DNA from: Streptomyces corallincola
Lineage (GTDB): Bacteria > Actinomycetota > Actinomycetes > Streptomycetales > Streptomycetaceae
DNA length: 64,000 nucleotides
Direction of reading: 5' to 3'
NCBI RefSeq assembly: GCF_019104725.1
Contig: NZ_JAHRXF010000024.1
Span: 22,601 to 86,600 of the forward strand
A program made the position numbers and the translations under genes. Below are positions 1 to 8,988 of this stretch, in pieces. How positions within the stretch are numbered: position 1 is the stretch's first letter; every line of letters starts with the position of its first letter. The notes beneath the pieces are model-generated. The model saw nothing but the letters and a program-made list of their open reading frames with translations, had not been told where the DNA came from and made no database searches.

Positions 1-2
1 CG

Positions 3-638
3 GGCGCGGTGACCATCGACTTCGCGCCGGTGGCCGCCGAGGTCAAGCAGCAGCTCACCCGCGACCACGTCCCGCTCGCCGCCCGCATCCCGGTCGAGCA
101 CCGGGCCGTGACCCTGCTCCCGGCGGGCGAGGTGTCCCACCTGCGGCGCGGCTACCACGTCCTCGAAGTCGCCGGTTTCTGGCTGCCGGTGTCCGCCGTC
201 GCGTTCGCCGTCGCCGGGATCGCCCTCGCCGTACGGCGCCGCCGCGCGGTCACCGCGACCGCCCTGGGCACGGCCCTCGGCGGTGCCCTGCTCGCCCTCG
301 CCCTCGCCGTCGGCCGCGACCTCACCCTCTCCGGCCTGCCCGCCGACATCCCCCACCCGGCGGCGGGCGCCGTCTACGACGCCCTCACCGCCACGCTCCG
401 CACCGCCGCCTGGCTCCTCCTCACCCTCGGCGCCACCGTCGCCCTCGCCACCTGGCTGACCCGCCGCCGCCGAGGCACCCCGCTGCTCCCGGCGGCGTAC
501 GGGGCCACGCGCAGCGGAACGGGGACGTACGGCGGGACGGGGGCGGCGGGGCAGCCGGGGCGCGTTCCCGGCACCGGCGGGACGGCGGCCGGGCCGGAGC
601 CGTACACGGGGGCGGGCGGCAGAACCCGAACGGAGTAA
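3..638 (+). CDS. Hypothetical membrane protein, 5'-truncated by window edge
   Basis: The frame is open from the first bases of the window, so the true N-terminus lies outside; a GTG at 9 is only the first visible start-like codon. The visible part has an extracytoplasmic-looking stretch, then about three hydrophobic segments (roughly residues 57-76, 86-103 and 131-150 counted from the GTG). Arg-rich cytoplasmic flanks follow the first and third segments. The C-terminal tail is Gly/Pro/Thr-rich and low in complexity. This looks like the end of a larger Streptomyces integral membrane protein; I recognise no functional motif. The next gene follows in the same direction after 68 bp without a clear terminator. 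Confidence 0.6.
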   Translation, partial: GAVTIDFAPVAAEVKQQLTRDHVPLAARIPVEHRAVTLLPAGEVSHLRRGYHVLEVAGFWLPVSAVAFAVAGIALAVRRRRAVTATALGTALGGALLALALAVGRDLTLSGLPADIPHPAAGAVYDALTATLRTAAWLLLTLGATVALATWLTRRRRGTPLLPAAYGATRSGTGTYGGTGAAGQPGRVPGTGGTAAGPEPYTGAGGRTRTE

Positions 639-694
639 CGCCCGCGCCGGTACGCCCCCGGCACCCCGCCCGGCCTCCCGCCCCCGAACCCGGT

Positions 695-700
695 CATAAT
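695..700 (+). promoter_or_regulatory. -10 hexamer for leaderless FUSC mRNA
   Basis: CATAAT lies six bases before the ATG of the FUSC gene, so transcription would start at or next to the start codon. No Shine-Dalgarno sequence is visible, which fits a leaderless message, a common arrangement in Streptomyces. No convincing -35 box is seen. Confidence 0.45.
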
Positions 701-706
701 GGGCGC

Positions 707-2680
707 ATGTCCCGCGGGCGTTCCCTCGGCCTCATGCCTCCCGACTGGCTGGCCCGTAATCTGCGGCCCGGCCGGGCGCGTTCGAGCCGACCCGCGATGA
801 TGCGCTCGGCGGTGGCCATGTCGGTGCCGCTGGCGGCCGGATTCGCGCTCGGCATGCCCGGGTACGGAGCGCTCGCCTCCATCGGCGCGGTGTACGGCGT
901 GCTGTGCGACACGGCCGACGCGTACCGGCTGCGCGTGATCACCATCGCCGTACCGCAGTTCGTCGGCGCGATCGGGATCGTGATCGGCTCCCTGGTACGG
1001 GACCAGGGGTGGACGGCGGTCGCGGTGATCACGGGTGTGGCGCTGGTGTCCGGGATGATCTCGACGGTCGGCGCGGTCTCGTCGGTCTCGGCGCTGCTCC
1101 TGCTGCTGAACACGATCATCGCCGCCGGGCTGCCGCTGCCCGGCCCCTGGTGGGCGGCCCCGGCGCTGATCACCGGCGGCGGGCTGCTCGTCCTCGCGCT
1201 CGCGCTGCTCGCGTGGCCGCTGCGCGCCGGGGTGCCCGAGCGGTCGTCGGTCGCGGCGGCCTACCGCACCGCCGCCGCCCTGCTCGCCGCCTGCGGGGAC
1301 GCCGCCCGCTACGAGACCGCGCGCCTCGACGTCACCGAGGCCCTGAACCACGCGTACGACGCCGTCCTCACCCACCGGGCCCGCCACCACGGCCGCAGCA
1401 ACGAACTGACCCGGCTGCTCGCCCGGTTGAACGCGCTCACCCCGATCCTGGAGGCGGCGCCCGCCGTCCATCTCGCGGGCCGCCCGCTGCCCCCGGAGGC
1501 GGCGGAGACGCTGCGGCGGCTCGCGGACGCGTTCGCGGCCGGCGGGCCGTCCGGCCCGCCGCCGGTCCTGCCGGTGCTGCCGCCGCCCGCCACGGAGACC
1601 GAACGGGCGGTGGACCGCGCGCTGCGGTACGCGGCGGAGGTGGTCGCGGCGCCGGACGCGGACCCGAGCGGGGTGGAGGACCGGCTGCTGGGCAGCCCGG
1701 TGCCGCCGGGGCCGCGGACGGCGCGCGCGGTGCGGGGGGCGGTGCTGTCGGCGCACTCGTGGCGGTACGGGCTCCGGCTCGCGCTGAGCATCGGCATCGC
1801 GCAGGCGCTGGTGTCGGTGGTCCCCCTGCCGCGTTCGTACTGGGTCGCGCTGACCGTGACGTTCGTCCTGAAGCCCGACTTCGGCTCGGTGTTCTCGCGG
1901 GCGCTGCTGCGGGCGCTGGGCACGGTCGCGGGGGTGGTGATCTCGGCGGCGGTGCTGGCGGCGGTGCCGCCCGGCTGGTGGACGGTGCTGGTGGTGTTCG
2001 CGCTGGCCCTGCTGATCCCGGTGCTGACACCGCGCGGCTACGCCTACCAGACGGCCGTCATCACACCGATCATCCTGGTGCTCTCCGACATCCTGAACCA
2101 CCAGGGCTTCAGCCTGCTGGTGCCCCGGCTGGTGGACTCGCTGATCGGCTGCGTGGTCGTCCTGATCGTCGGCTATCTGCTCTGGCCGGAGAGCTGGCGC
2201 ACCCGGGTCGGGGACCGGCTGGCGGGCGCGGTGTCGGACACGGCGGCGTACGTGGACTCGGCGTTCCGGCCCGGCACCGACCCGGCGGCCCGCGCGCGGA
2301 TGCGGCGCCGTCTGTACCGCGATCTGTCCACCGTCCGCGCCGAGTTCCAGCGGGCGCTGACCGAGCCGACGACGGTCGGGCGGCGGGCCGCCGCGTGGTG
2401 GCCGCTGGTCGTCGCGGTCGAACGGATCGTGGACGCGACGACCGCCGCGCGCGTCCACGTCCGGGACGGGGCTCCGCCCCCGGACCCCGCCGAGATCCGC
2501 CAGGTCTCCCTGCAACTGCGTGAACTGGCCGATTCCGTACGGCGGACGGACACCCCGGCGCCCGTCCGCACCCACCTCACCGGCCCGCCGGACAGCGTCC
2601 TGGAACCGGTACGCCAGGAGGTCGCCGCCGCCCGCGCCATCACCGGCCCGGCGGACCGGCCCCTCGTCCAGGGCCGCTAA
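707..2680 (+). CDS. FUSC family (aromatic acid exporter/fusaric-acid-resistance-like) membrane protein
   Basis: This 657-aa protein has the two-block layout of FUSC/YccS/ArAE-type proteins. A hydrophobic block of about five to six segments (residues ~25-170) is followed by a soluble, Ala/Arg-rich middle (~175-340). A second membrane block (~345-500) has the FUSC-like segment with SYWVALTVTFVLKPDFGSVFSR, and a helical cytoplasmic tail follows. Proteins of this family are proposed proton-driven effluxers of aromatic acids or are of unknown substrate; the substrate here cannot be read from sequence. The start is set by the -10 hexamer next to the ATG. It is co-directional with the VWA gene 60 bp downstream but is probably a separate unit. 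Confidence 0.82.
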   Translation: MSRGRSLGLMPPDWLARNLRPGRARSSRPAMMRSAVAMSVPLAAGFALGMPGYGALASIGAVYGVLCDTADAYRLRVITIAVPQFVGAIGIVIGSLVRDQGWTAVAVITGVALVSGMISTVGAVSSVSALLLLLNTIIAAGLPLPGPWWAAPALITGGGLLVLALALLAWPLRAGVPERSSVAAAYRTAAALLAACGDAARYETARLDVTEALNHAYDAVLTHRARHHGRSNELTRLLARLNALTPILEAAPAVHLAGRPLPPEAAETLRRLADAFAAGGPSGPPPVLPVLPPPATETERAVDRALRYAAEVVAAPDADPSGVEDRLLGSPVPPGPRTARAVRGAVLSAHSWRYGLRLALSIGIAQALVSVVPLPRSYWVALTVTFVLKPDFGSVFSRALLRALGTVAGVVISAAVLAAVPPGWWTVLVVFALALLIPVLTPRGYAYQTAVITPIILVLSDILNHQGFSLLVPRLVDSLIGCVVVLIVGYLLWPESWRTRVGDRLAGAVSDTAAYVDSAFRPGTDPAARARMRRRLYRDLSTVRAEFQRALTEPTTVGRRAAAWWPLVVAVERIVDATTAARVHVRDGAPPPDPAEIRQVSLQLRELADSVRRTDTPAPVRTHLTGPPDSVLEPVRQEVAAARAITGPADRPLVQGR

Positions 2681-2740
2681 CCTTACGTGTCCGTCCTGGC
2701 CAGGGATTGACGCCACCAACTCACGCGAAGGGTTGCGCAC

Positions 2741-4093
2741 ATGGGCATCCTCTCTCTCCTGCGGAACACGTTCGGCCGCTCCCGCAAGGGGCGAACAGCG
2801 GAGACAGAGGGTGCGGACCCCACCCCCCACCACCCCGTCTCCGCCACCACCCCGACCGACGACGAACGCGAGCACGAACTCGTCTCGGCGGCCTTCGACA
2901 ACATCACCATCCCGAAGCAGCCGCCTGCGGCGGAGCCCGAGCGGGTGGCCGTGGCCGAGCCCGAGCCGGTAGTCGTGGCCGAGCCCGAGCCGGTGGCCGT
3001 GGCCGAGCCGGTCGCGGAGAGGGTTGCCGAGCCGGAGCCCGAGGTGGCCGTCGAGCCGGAGCGGGAGCCCACGGCGGTAGTCGTACCCGAGCCGGAGGCG
3101 GTTGCCGAGCCGGAACCCGAGGCGGCCGTCGAGCCGGTGGCGGAACCGGAGCGGACCCCGGAGCCCGAGGCAACGGCGGAACCGGAGCCGACCCCGCAGC
3201 CCGAGCCGACCCCGGAACCGGAGCAGGCGGCGGTGGCCGCGCCCGAGGCGCTCACCGAGCCGGAGCAGACCGCCGACCGGCAGCCCGAGCCGACTCTGCC
3301 CTCGACCCCGGCCACCGAGCCCACGGTCGCCGTCGCCCCGCAGGCCCCGCAGGCCCCGGAGGGCGAAGCCCGGGCAGAGGAGAGGACCCCCGAGCCGGAA
3401 GCGGCGACCGCACCGCGGCCCCTCGCCCCCGCAACGCCCCTCACCACCCTGAAAAACCGCGCCCCCGCCCTCGCCCCCGCCTACAAGGCGGCCACCGCCA
3501 CCCTCAGGAAGAAGTCCCTCACCGGCACCCGGGCGAAGCTCTACCTCGTACTGGACCGCTCGGCCAGCATGCGCCCGTACTACAAGGACGCCTCCACCCA
3601 GATCCTCGCCGACCGGACCCTCGCCCTGGCCGCCCACCTGGACCGCGACCCGGAGGTCCACGTCGTCTTCTTCTCCACGGAGATCGACGGCACCACGGAC
3701 CTCACCCTCGCCAAGGACCACGGCACGCGGATCACGGACACCCACGCGACCCTGGGCCGCATGGGCCGTACGAGCTACCACACGGCGGTGGAGGCGGTCC
3801 TGAAGCACTACGACGCCGAGCACGCCCCCGGCACCCGTGCCCTGGTGGTCTTCCAGACCGACGGCGCCCCGGACGCGAAGATCCCCGCGACCCAGGCCCT
3901 GACGGACGCGGCGAAGACCCACCCGGACGTCTTCTTCTCCTTCGTCGCGTTCGGCGAGCACGACACCAAGGCGTTCGACTACCTCCGCAGGCTCAAGGCG
4001 GAGAACGCGTCCTTCTTCCACGCGGGCCCGGCCCCGAGCGAGCTGACGGACACGGAGCTGTACGCGGGCGTACTGGCGAACTGGCGCCCGTAG
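2741..4093 (+). CDS. VWA-domain protein with Glu/Pro/Val repeat linker (TerF-like)
   Basis: A 450-aa protein without a signal peptide. Residues ~1-60 are basic then acidic. Residues ~65-235 form a long low-complexity linker of repeated E-P-E-P-V-A/V motifs. Residues ~265-445 form a von Willebrand factor A domain with the metal-ion-dependent adhesion site start LVLDRSASM, a Thr region (GRTSYHTAV) and VVFQTDGAPD. The VWA part resembles the C-terminal domain of tellurium-resistance/stress proteins of the TerF type in Streptomyces, which bind divalent metal. No Ter or TelA neighbours are present. A ribosome site (CGAAGGG) lies upstream of the ATG. A strong hairpin terminator follows. The biological role is not known. 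Confidence 0.8.
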   Translation: MGILSLLRNTFGRSRKGRTAETEGADPTPHHPVSATTPTDDEREHELVSAAFDNITIPKQPPAAEPERVAVAEPEPVVVAEPEPVAVAEPVAERVAEPEPEVAVEPEREPTAVVVPEPEAVAEPEPEAAVEPVAEPERTPEPEATAEPEPTPQPEPTPEPEQAAVAAPEALTEPEQTADRQPEPTLPSTPATEPTVAVAPQAPQAPEGEARAEERTPEPEAATAPRPLAPATPLTTLKNRAPALAPAYKAATATLRKKSLTGTRAKLYLVLDRSASMRPYYKDASTQILADRTLALAAHLDRDPEVHVVFFSTEIDGTTDLTLAKDHGTRITDTHATLGRMGRTSYHTAVEAVLKHYDAEHAPGTRALVVFQTDGAPDAKIPATQALTDAAKTHPDVFFSFVAFGEHDTKAFDYLRRLKAENASFFHAGPAPSELTDTELYAGVLANWRP

Positions 4094-4132
4094 CGCCGTA
4101 GAACCGGTCGAGCCCCGGAGGAACGCGACGGC

Positions 4133-4184
4133 GGCCGGGGCGTCCGCTTCCCACCCCTCAGAACGGGAAGCGGTCGCCCCGGCC
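4133..4184 (+). terminator. Intrinsic terminator after VWA gene
   Basis: An almost perfect 20-bp stem (10 bp, one T-T mismatch, 9 bp) with a 12-nt loop lies between the VWA stop codon and metG. It lacks a long U tract, as is usual for Streptomyces terminators. Confidence 0.75.
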
Positions 4185-4239
4185 GTCTCCGTTACCATTT
4201 CAAGGTTCGTCAAACAACCCGACCTGGGAGCAGCCCCCG

Positions 4240-5955
4240 ATGGCTCGACACCTCATCACCAGCGCCCTTCCGTACATCAACGGGATCAAGCACCTGGGCA
4301 ACATGGTGGGGTCCATGCTCCCGGCGGACGTGTACTCCCGGTACCTCCGCCAGCGCGGCCACGACGTCCTCTACATCTGCGCCACCGACGAGCACGGCAC
4401 CCCCGCCGAGCTGGCCGCGAAGGAGCAGGGCCTGCCGGTGGCGGAGTTCTGCGCGCAGGCGCACGACGCGCAGAAGGCGGTGTACGACGGGTTCGCGCTG
4501 GCCTTCGACTACTTCGGCCGCAGCTCCAGTGCGCAGAACGTCGAGATCACCCAGCACTTCGCGCGCCGCCTGCACGAGAACGGGTTCATCGAGGAGCGCG
4601 CGATCCGGCAGGTGTACTCGCCCGCCGACGAGCGTTTCCTGCCGGACCGCTACGTGGAGGGCACCTGCCCGCACTGCGGCTACGACAAGGCGCGCGGCGA
4701 CCAGTGCGAGAACTGCACCCGTGTCCTGGACCCCACCGACCTGATCGACCCGCGCTCGGCGATCTCGGGCTCGACGGAGCTGGAGGTCCGCGAGACCAAG
4801 CACCTGTTCCTGCTCCAGTCGAAGCTCCAGCACGAGGTCGAGGCGTGGGTGGCCCGGCACGAGGAGGACTGGCCGCAGCTGGCCTCCTCCATCGCCCGCA
4901 AGTGGCTGACCGAGGGTCTGCACGACCGCGCGATCACCCGTGACCTGGACTGGGGCGTGCCGGTCCCGGCCGACACCTGGCCGGAGCTGGCCGCCGAGGG
5001 CAAGGTCTTCTACGTCTGGTTCGACGCCCCGATCGAGTACATCGGCGCGACGAAGGAGTGGGCCGACCTGGAGCCGGAGGGCCGCGACTGGAAGGCGTGG
5101 TGGTACGAGGCGGACGCGGACGTGCGCTACACCCAGTTCATGGCGAAGGACAACGTCCCGTTCCACACGGTGATGTTCCCGGCGACCGAGCTGGGCGTGC
5201 GGGAGCCGTGGAAGAAGGTCGATTACGTCAAGGCGTTCAACTGGCTGACGTACTACGGCGGCAAGTTCTCCACCTCGCAGAAGCGGGGCGTCTTCACCGA
5301 CCAGGCGCTGTCCATCCTGCCCGCCGACTACTGGCGGTACTTCCTGGTCGCCAACGCCCCCGAGTCTGACGACACGTCGTTCACCTGGGAGCACTTCACG
5401 GCGACGGTGAACAAGGACCTCGCGGACACCCTGGGCAACTTCGTCAACCGGGTGCTGTCGTTCTCCCGCAAGCGCTTCGGCGACGAGGTCCCGGCGGGCG
5501 GCGAGCCCGGCGCGGCGGAGACCCGCCTCGGGGAGGAGATCGCGGCGCTGCTCGCGGAGTACGAGACCCACATGGAGACCCTCCAGTTCCGCAAGGCCGC
5601 CGCCGCCCTGCGCGCCCTGTGGTCGGCCGGAAACTCCTACCTGGAGGAGAAGGCCCCCTGGCTGGAGATCAAGACCGACAAGGACGGCGCGGCCCTCACC
5701 CTCCGCACCGCGATGAACCTCATCCACCTCTACGCGGTCGTCTCCGAACCCCTCATCCCGAACGCGGCGGCAGCGATGCGCGCCGCCTTCACCCTCCCGG
5801 CCGACACCGCCACCTGGACCACCCCGGCCGAGGCCAACTCCCTCACCACCCTCCCCCCCGGCACCCCCTTCACCGTCCCCCCGGTCCTCTTCGCCAAGCT
5901 CACCGAAGAAGACCTGGAAACCTACAAGTCCCGCTTCGGCGGCCAGGACGCGTAA
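4240..5955 (+). CDS. metG: Methionyl-tRNA synthetase
   Basis: A class I aminoacyl-tRNA synthetase of 571 aa that charges tRNA-Met in the cytoplasm. Near the N-terminus is the HIGH-type signature (HLGN at about residue 18, after PYING). A zinc knuckle of the CPHC...CENC type starts at about residue 143. The KMSKS loop is present as KFSTS at about residue 342. An anticodon-binding helical domain occupies the last ~180 residues. There is no C-terminal EMAP/tRNA-binding domain, so this is the short, single-core form. GGGAG upstream of the ATG supports the start. The gene stands alone between two terminators. Confidence 0.96.
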   Translation: MARHLITSALPYINGIKHLGNMVGSMLPADVYSRYLRQRGHDVLYICATDEHGTPAELAAKEQGLPVAEFCAQAHDAQKAVYDGFALAFDYFGRSSSAQNVEITQHFARRLHENGFIEERAIRQVYSPADERFLPDRYVEGTCPHCGYDKARGDQCENCTRVLDPTDLIDPRSAISGSTELEVRETKHLFLLQSKLQHEVEAWVARHEEDWPQLASSIARKWLTEGLHDRAITRDLDWGVPVPADTWPELAAEGKVFYVWFDAPIEYIGATKEWADLEPEGRDWKAWWYEADADVRYTQFMAKDNVPFHTVMFPATELGVREPWKKVDYVKAFNWLTYYGGKFSTSQKRGVFTDQALSILPADYWRYFLVANAPESDDTSFTWEHFTATVNKDLADTLGNFVNRVLSFSRKRFGDEVPAGGEPGAAETRLGEEIAALLAEYETHMETLQFRKAAAALRALWSAGNSYLEEKAPWLEIKTDKDGAALTLRTAMNLIHLYAVVSEPLIPNAAAAMRAAFTLPADTATWTTPAEANSLTTLPPGTPFTVPPVLFAKLTEEDLETYKSRFGGQDA

Positions 5956-5978
5956 CCCCTGCCCCACCCGTCACAAAC

Positions 5979-6006
5979 AGCCCGGCCGACCCGTTCCGGC
6001 CGGGCT
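5979..6006 (+). terminator. Intrinsic terminator after metG
   Basis: Perfect 10-bp inverted repeat (AGCCCGGCCG / CGGCCGGGCT) with an 8-nt loop, 24 bp past the metG stop. Confidence 0.8.
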
Positions 6007-6090
6007 GCGAACGTTTCTGCACCACCCGAACGGGTGACCGCACGCCCGTTCCCCGTATGCCACGCCGAACAGCGCTCCTAGCTTGCGCTC

Positions 6091-7002
6091 ATGGTCACCT
6101 CAGCCCACGAGGGCATGCACCGGATCTTCGAGGAGCGCCCCGAGATCCTGACGCCCGTCTTCGGCGCGCTCGGCATCGAGTTACCGGAGAAGACGGCCAC
6201 CTACGCCGTCACCTCGGACGTCACCGAGACCCGCCCGCTCGTCCGGCACGTGGACACCGTCCTGCGCATCGAACCCTCCGACGGCGACGGCTTCCTGCTG
6301 GCCGTCGAGGCCCAGGAACGCCGGGACCCGAAGAAGGCGGCGAGCTGGGCGTACTACGTCGCGCATCTCCAGTCGAAGTACGGCCTGCCGGTCCTGCTGC
6401 TCGTCGTCTGCCGGGACCGGGCCACCGCCAAGTGGGCCACGGGCCCCTTCGACTGCGGAGCGCGCGGCTGGACCGCGCAGCGCACCACACCGCTCGTCGT
6501 CGGCCCGGACAACCTGCCGCCGATCACCGACCCGCGAACGGCGGCCGAGAAGCCCGCCATGACCGCGTTCTCCGCGCTGGCGCACGCCAACAGCCCGGCG
6601 GGGGACGCCATACTGGACGCGCTGGGACGAGCCCTCGTACACCTCGGCCCCGACGCGGCCCGCTACTTCGGCCAGTTCATGGACACCGCGCTGGGGCAGA
6701 CCCCGGCGGGAGAAAAATGGAGGGACATCGTGGGGTTCGTCAACTACTTCCCCGGTCGGGGCACCGTCATCGAGAGGGCGTACCTCGACGGGGTGGCCGA
6801 AGGTGAGGCCAAGGGTGAGGCCAAGGGTGTGCTGGCCGTGCTGGGGGTGCGCGGGGTTGTGGTCTCCGAGGCCGCGCGTGCCCGTATCACCGAGTGCAAC
6901 GACATCGCCCGCATGAACCGCTGGCTCGCGCTGGCCGCCACGGTCGAGCGGGCCGAGGACCTCTTCGCCGACGACGAGGACGCCGAAGGCAGCGCCTCCT
7001 GA
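6091..7002 (+). CDS. Rpn-like PD-(D/E)XK nuclease/transposase family protein
   Basis: A 303-aa protein of a family found in many copies in Streptomyces and usually annotated as hypothetical or Rpn-family recombination-promoting nuclease. The N-terminal third carries a PD-(D/E)XK-like core: an acidic LVRHVDTVLRIE strand, then LLAVEAQERRDPKKAASW, where E-A-Q corresponds to the (D/E)XK region. The C-terminal half is helical and contains a short GEAKGEAKG repeat before the last helices. There is no transposase partner, inverted repeat or target duplication, so it does not look like an active insertion sequence. The function is not established; nuclease activity is a family-based inference. Confidence 0.65.
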   Translation: MVTSAHEGMHRIFEERPEILTPVFGALGIELPEKTATYAVTSDVTETRPLVRHVDTVLRIEPSDGDGFLLAVEAQERRDPKKAASWAYYVAHLQSKYGLPVLLLVVCRDRATAKWATGPFDCGARGWTAQRTTPLVVGPDNLPPITDPRTAAEKPAMTAFSALAHANSPAGDAILDALGRALVHLGPDAARYFGQFMDTALGQTPAGEKWRDIVGFVNYFPGRGTVIERAYLDGVAEGEAKGEAKGVLAVLGVRGVVVSEAARARITECNDIARMNRWLALAATVERAEDLFADDEDAEGSAS

Positions 7003-7020
7003 CGACCGGCGCCCGTACGA

Positions 7021-7054
7021 GAGGGCCCGGACCGCAGACGCGGTCCGGGCCCTC
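7021..7054. terminator. Bidirectional terminator between Rpn-like gene and aspS
   Basis: Perfect 15-bp stem with the 4-nt loop AGAC, centred between two convergent genes (stops at 7002 and 7069). It can serve both. Confidence 0.85.
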
Positions 7055-7068
7055 TCGGTTGCTGCGGG

Positions 7069-8832
7069 TTACTTCGGCTGGGGCTTGCGGATGGTGAGGT
7101 GGAGTTCGCGGAGGCGGGACTCGTCCAGCTCGGTGGGGGCGCCCATCATGAGGTCCTGGGCGTTGCCGTTGAGGGGGAAGGAGATGGTCTCGCGGATGTT
7201 GGGCTCGTCGGCGAGGAGCATGACGATGCGGTCCACGCCGGGGGCGATGCCGCCGTGCGGGGGGGCGCCGAAGCGGAAGGCGCGGAGCATGCCGGCGAAC
7301 TTGTCCTCGACGGTGTCGCGGTCGTAACCGGCGATCTCGAACGCCTTGAGCATGATGTCCGGCTCGTGGTTCCGGATGGCGCCGGAGGACAGCTCGACGC
7401 CGTTGCAGACGATGTCGTACTGCCAGCCGAGGATGTCCAGCGGGTCCTGGGCCTCCAGCGCCTCAAGACCGCCCTGCGGCATGGAGAACGGGTTGTGCGA
7501 GAAGTCGATCGCGCCCGTCTCCTCGTCCTTCTCGTACATCGGGAAGTCCACGATCCAGCAGAACCGGAACACGCCCTCCTCGAAGTGCCCGGCGCGCTTG
7601 GCGGCCTCGACCCGGACGGCGCCCATGATCTTGGAGACCTCGTCGTACTCGCCCGCGCCGAAGAACACCGCGTGCCCGGCGGCCAGCGAGAGCCGCTTGG
7701 TCAGCTCGGCGACGTTCTCCTCGGTGAGGAACTTGGCGATCGGGCCGCTCAGCGCGCCGTCCTCGCCGACCCGCACCCAGGCCAGACCCTTGGCGCCCTG
7801 CTCGACGGCGTACTCACCGAGCTGGTCGAAGAACTTGCGGGGCTGCCCGGCGACGTCCGGCACGGCCAGCGCGCGCACGTGCTTGCCCGCGAACGCCTTG
7901 AACTCCGAGCCCGCGAAGACGTCGGAGATGTCCACCAGCTCCAGCTTGGCCCGCAGGTCCGGCTTGTCGGAGCCGTACTTCAGCATCGCCTCGCGGAACG
8001 GGATGCGCGGGAACGGGCTGGTGACCGGACGGCCACCGCCGAACTCCTCGAACAGCTCCGTCATCAGCTTCTCGATCGGCTGGAAGACGTCCTCCTGCTC
8101 GACGAACGACATCTCCACGTCGAGCTGGTAGAACTCGCCCGGCGAGCGGTCCGCGCGGGCGTCCTCGTCCCGGAAGCAGGGCGCGATCTGGAAGTACCGG
8201 TCGAACCCGGAGATCATCAGCAGCTGCTTGAACTGCTGCGGCGCCTGCGGCAGTGCGTAGAAGCGGCCCGCATGCACCCGCGAGGGGACCACGTAGTCGC
8301 GGGCGCCCTCGGGCGAGGTGGCGGACAGGATCGGCGTCGCCATCTCGTTGAAGCCCATCGCGACCATCTTCTGCCGCATCGCGGCGATGACCGCCGAGCG
8401 CAGCATGATGTTGCGGTGCATCCGCTCCCGGCGCAGGTCGAGGAAGCGGTACTCCAGACGCCGCTCCTCGTTGACCCCGTCCTCGGTGTTGATCGTGAAC
8501 GGCAGCGGCGCGGCGGCGCCCAGCAGCTCGGCCTCGGCCACCTCGACCTCCACCTCACCGGTGGGCAGGTCGGGGTTCACGTTCTCGGTGCCACGGGAGA
8601 CGACGCGGCCGTCGATCCGGACCGTGGACTCCTTGGAGATCCCGTCCAGGGCCTCGTACGCGGGGGTGCCGGGACGCGCCACGAGCTGCGTGATGCCGTA
8701 GTGGTCGCGCAGATCGATGAAGAGGATGCCACCCAGGTCGCGCCGATTGTGCAGCCAGCCGCTCAGCCGGACGTCGGTGCCGACGTCAGAGGCGCGGAGC
8801 TGGCCGCAGGTGTGGGACCTGTACCGATGCAT
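7069..8832 (-). CDS. aspS: Aspartyl-tRNA synthetase
   Basis: A class II synthetase of 587 aa, the usual bacterial length, that charges tRNA-Asp. The N-terminal OB-fold anticodon-binding domain (residues ~1-110, with GWLHNRRDLGG) is followed by the catalytic core. Motif 2 is visible as FRDEDARADRSPGEFYQLD, and motif 3 as GGIAPGVDRIVMLL near the C-terminus. A bacterial-type insertion (GAD domain) lies between them (~290-420). The start ATG gives the normal family N-terminus (MHRYRSHTCGQL). The gene is divergent from the SpoIIE-domain gene and faces the Rpn-like gene. Confidence 0.97.
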   Translation of the reverse strand: MHRYRSHTCGQLRASDVGTDVRLSGWLHNRRDLGGILFIDLRDHYGITQLVARPGTPAYEALDGISKESTVRIDGRVVSRGTENVNPDLPTGEVEVEVAEAELLGAAAPLPFTINTEDGVNEERRLEYRFLDLRRERMHRNIMLRSAVIAAMRQKMVAMGFNEMATPILSATSPEGARDYVVPSRVHAGRFYALPQAPQQFKQLLMISGFDRYFQIAPCFRDEDARADRSPGEFYQLDVEMSFVEQEDVFQPIEKLMTELFEEFGGGRPVTSPFPRIPFREAMLKYGSDKPDLRAKLELVDISDVFAGSEFKAFAGKHVRALAVPDVAGQPRKFFDQLGEYAVEQGAKGLAWVRVGEDGALSGPIAKFLTEENVAELTKRLSLAAGHAVFFGAGEYDEVSKIMGAVRVEAAKRAGHFEEGVFRFCWIVDFPMYEKDEETGAIDFSHNPFSMPQGGLEALEAQDPLDILGWQYDIVCNGVELSSGAIRNHEPDIMLKAFEIAGYDRDTVEDKFAGMLRAFRFGAPPHGGIAPGVDRIVMLLADEPNIRETISFPLNGNAQDLMMGAPTELDESRLRELHLTIRKPQPK

Positions 8833-8988
8833 CGTCGTTCAGCGTCCTTCTGGTTGTGATGACCTGTGGGTGACCCGGTGCTCTCACCGGACCCGTCAAG
8901 GGTACCGGGCACGGAAAGAGGGGCCGACGGGCGGCGAACGGCCGGTCAACGGTGGCAGGCTCCGGGCAGATCTTCTTAAAGTGGGGCA

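Noticed and set aside
374..4213. A 1,279-codon open frame on the minus strand
   Set aside because: It runs antisense to the FUSC and VWA genes, is Arg/His-rich, has no domain, and owes its length to stop-codon scarcity in high-GC DNA.
4210..5968. Minus-strand 585-codon frame opposite metG
   Set aside because: Antisense shadow of metG; composition is that of a non-coding frame and no ribosome site or domain is present.
7099..8859. Plus-strand 586-codon frame opposite aspS
   Set aside because: Antisense shadow; the aspS protein has all class II motifs and the other frame has none.
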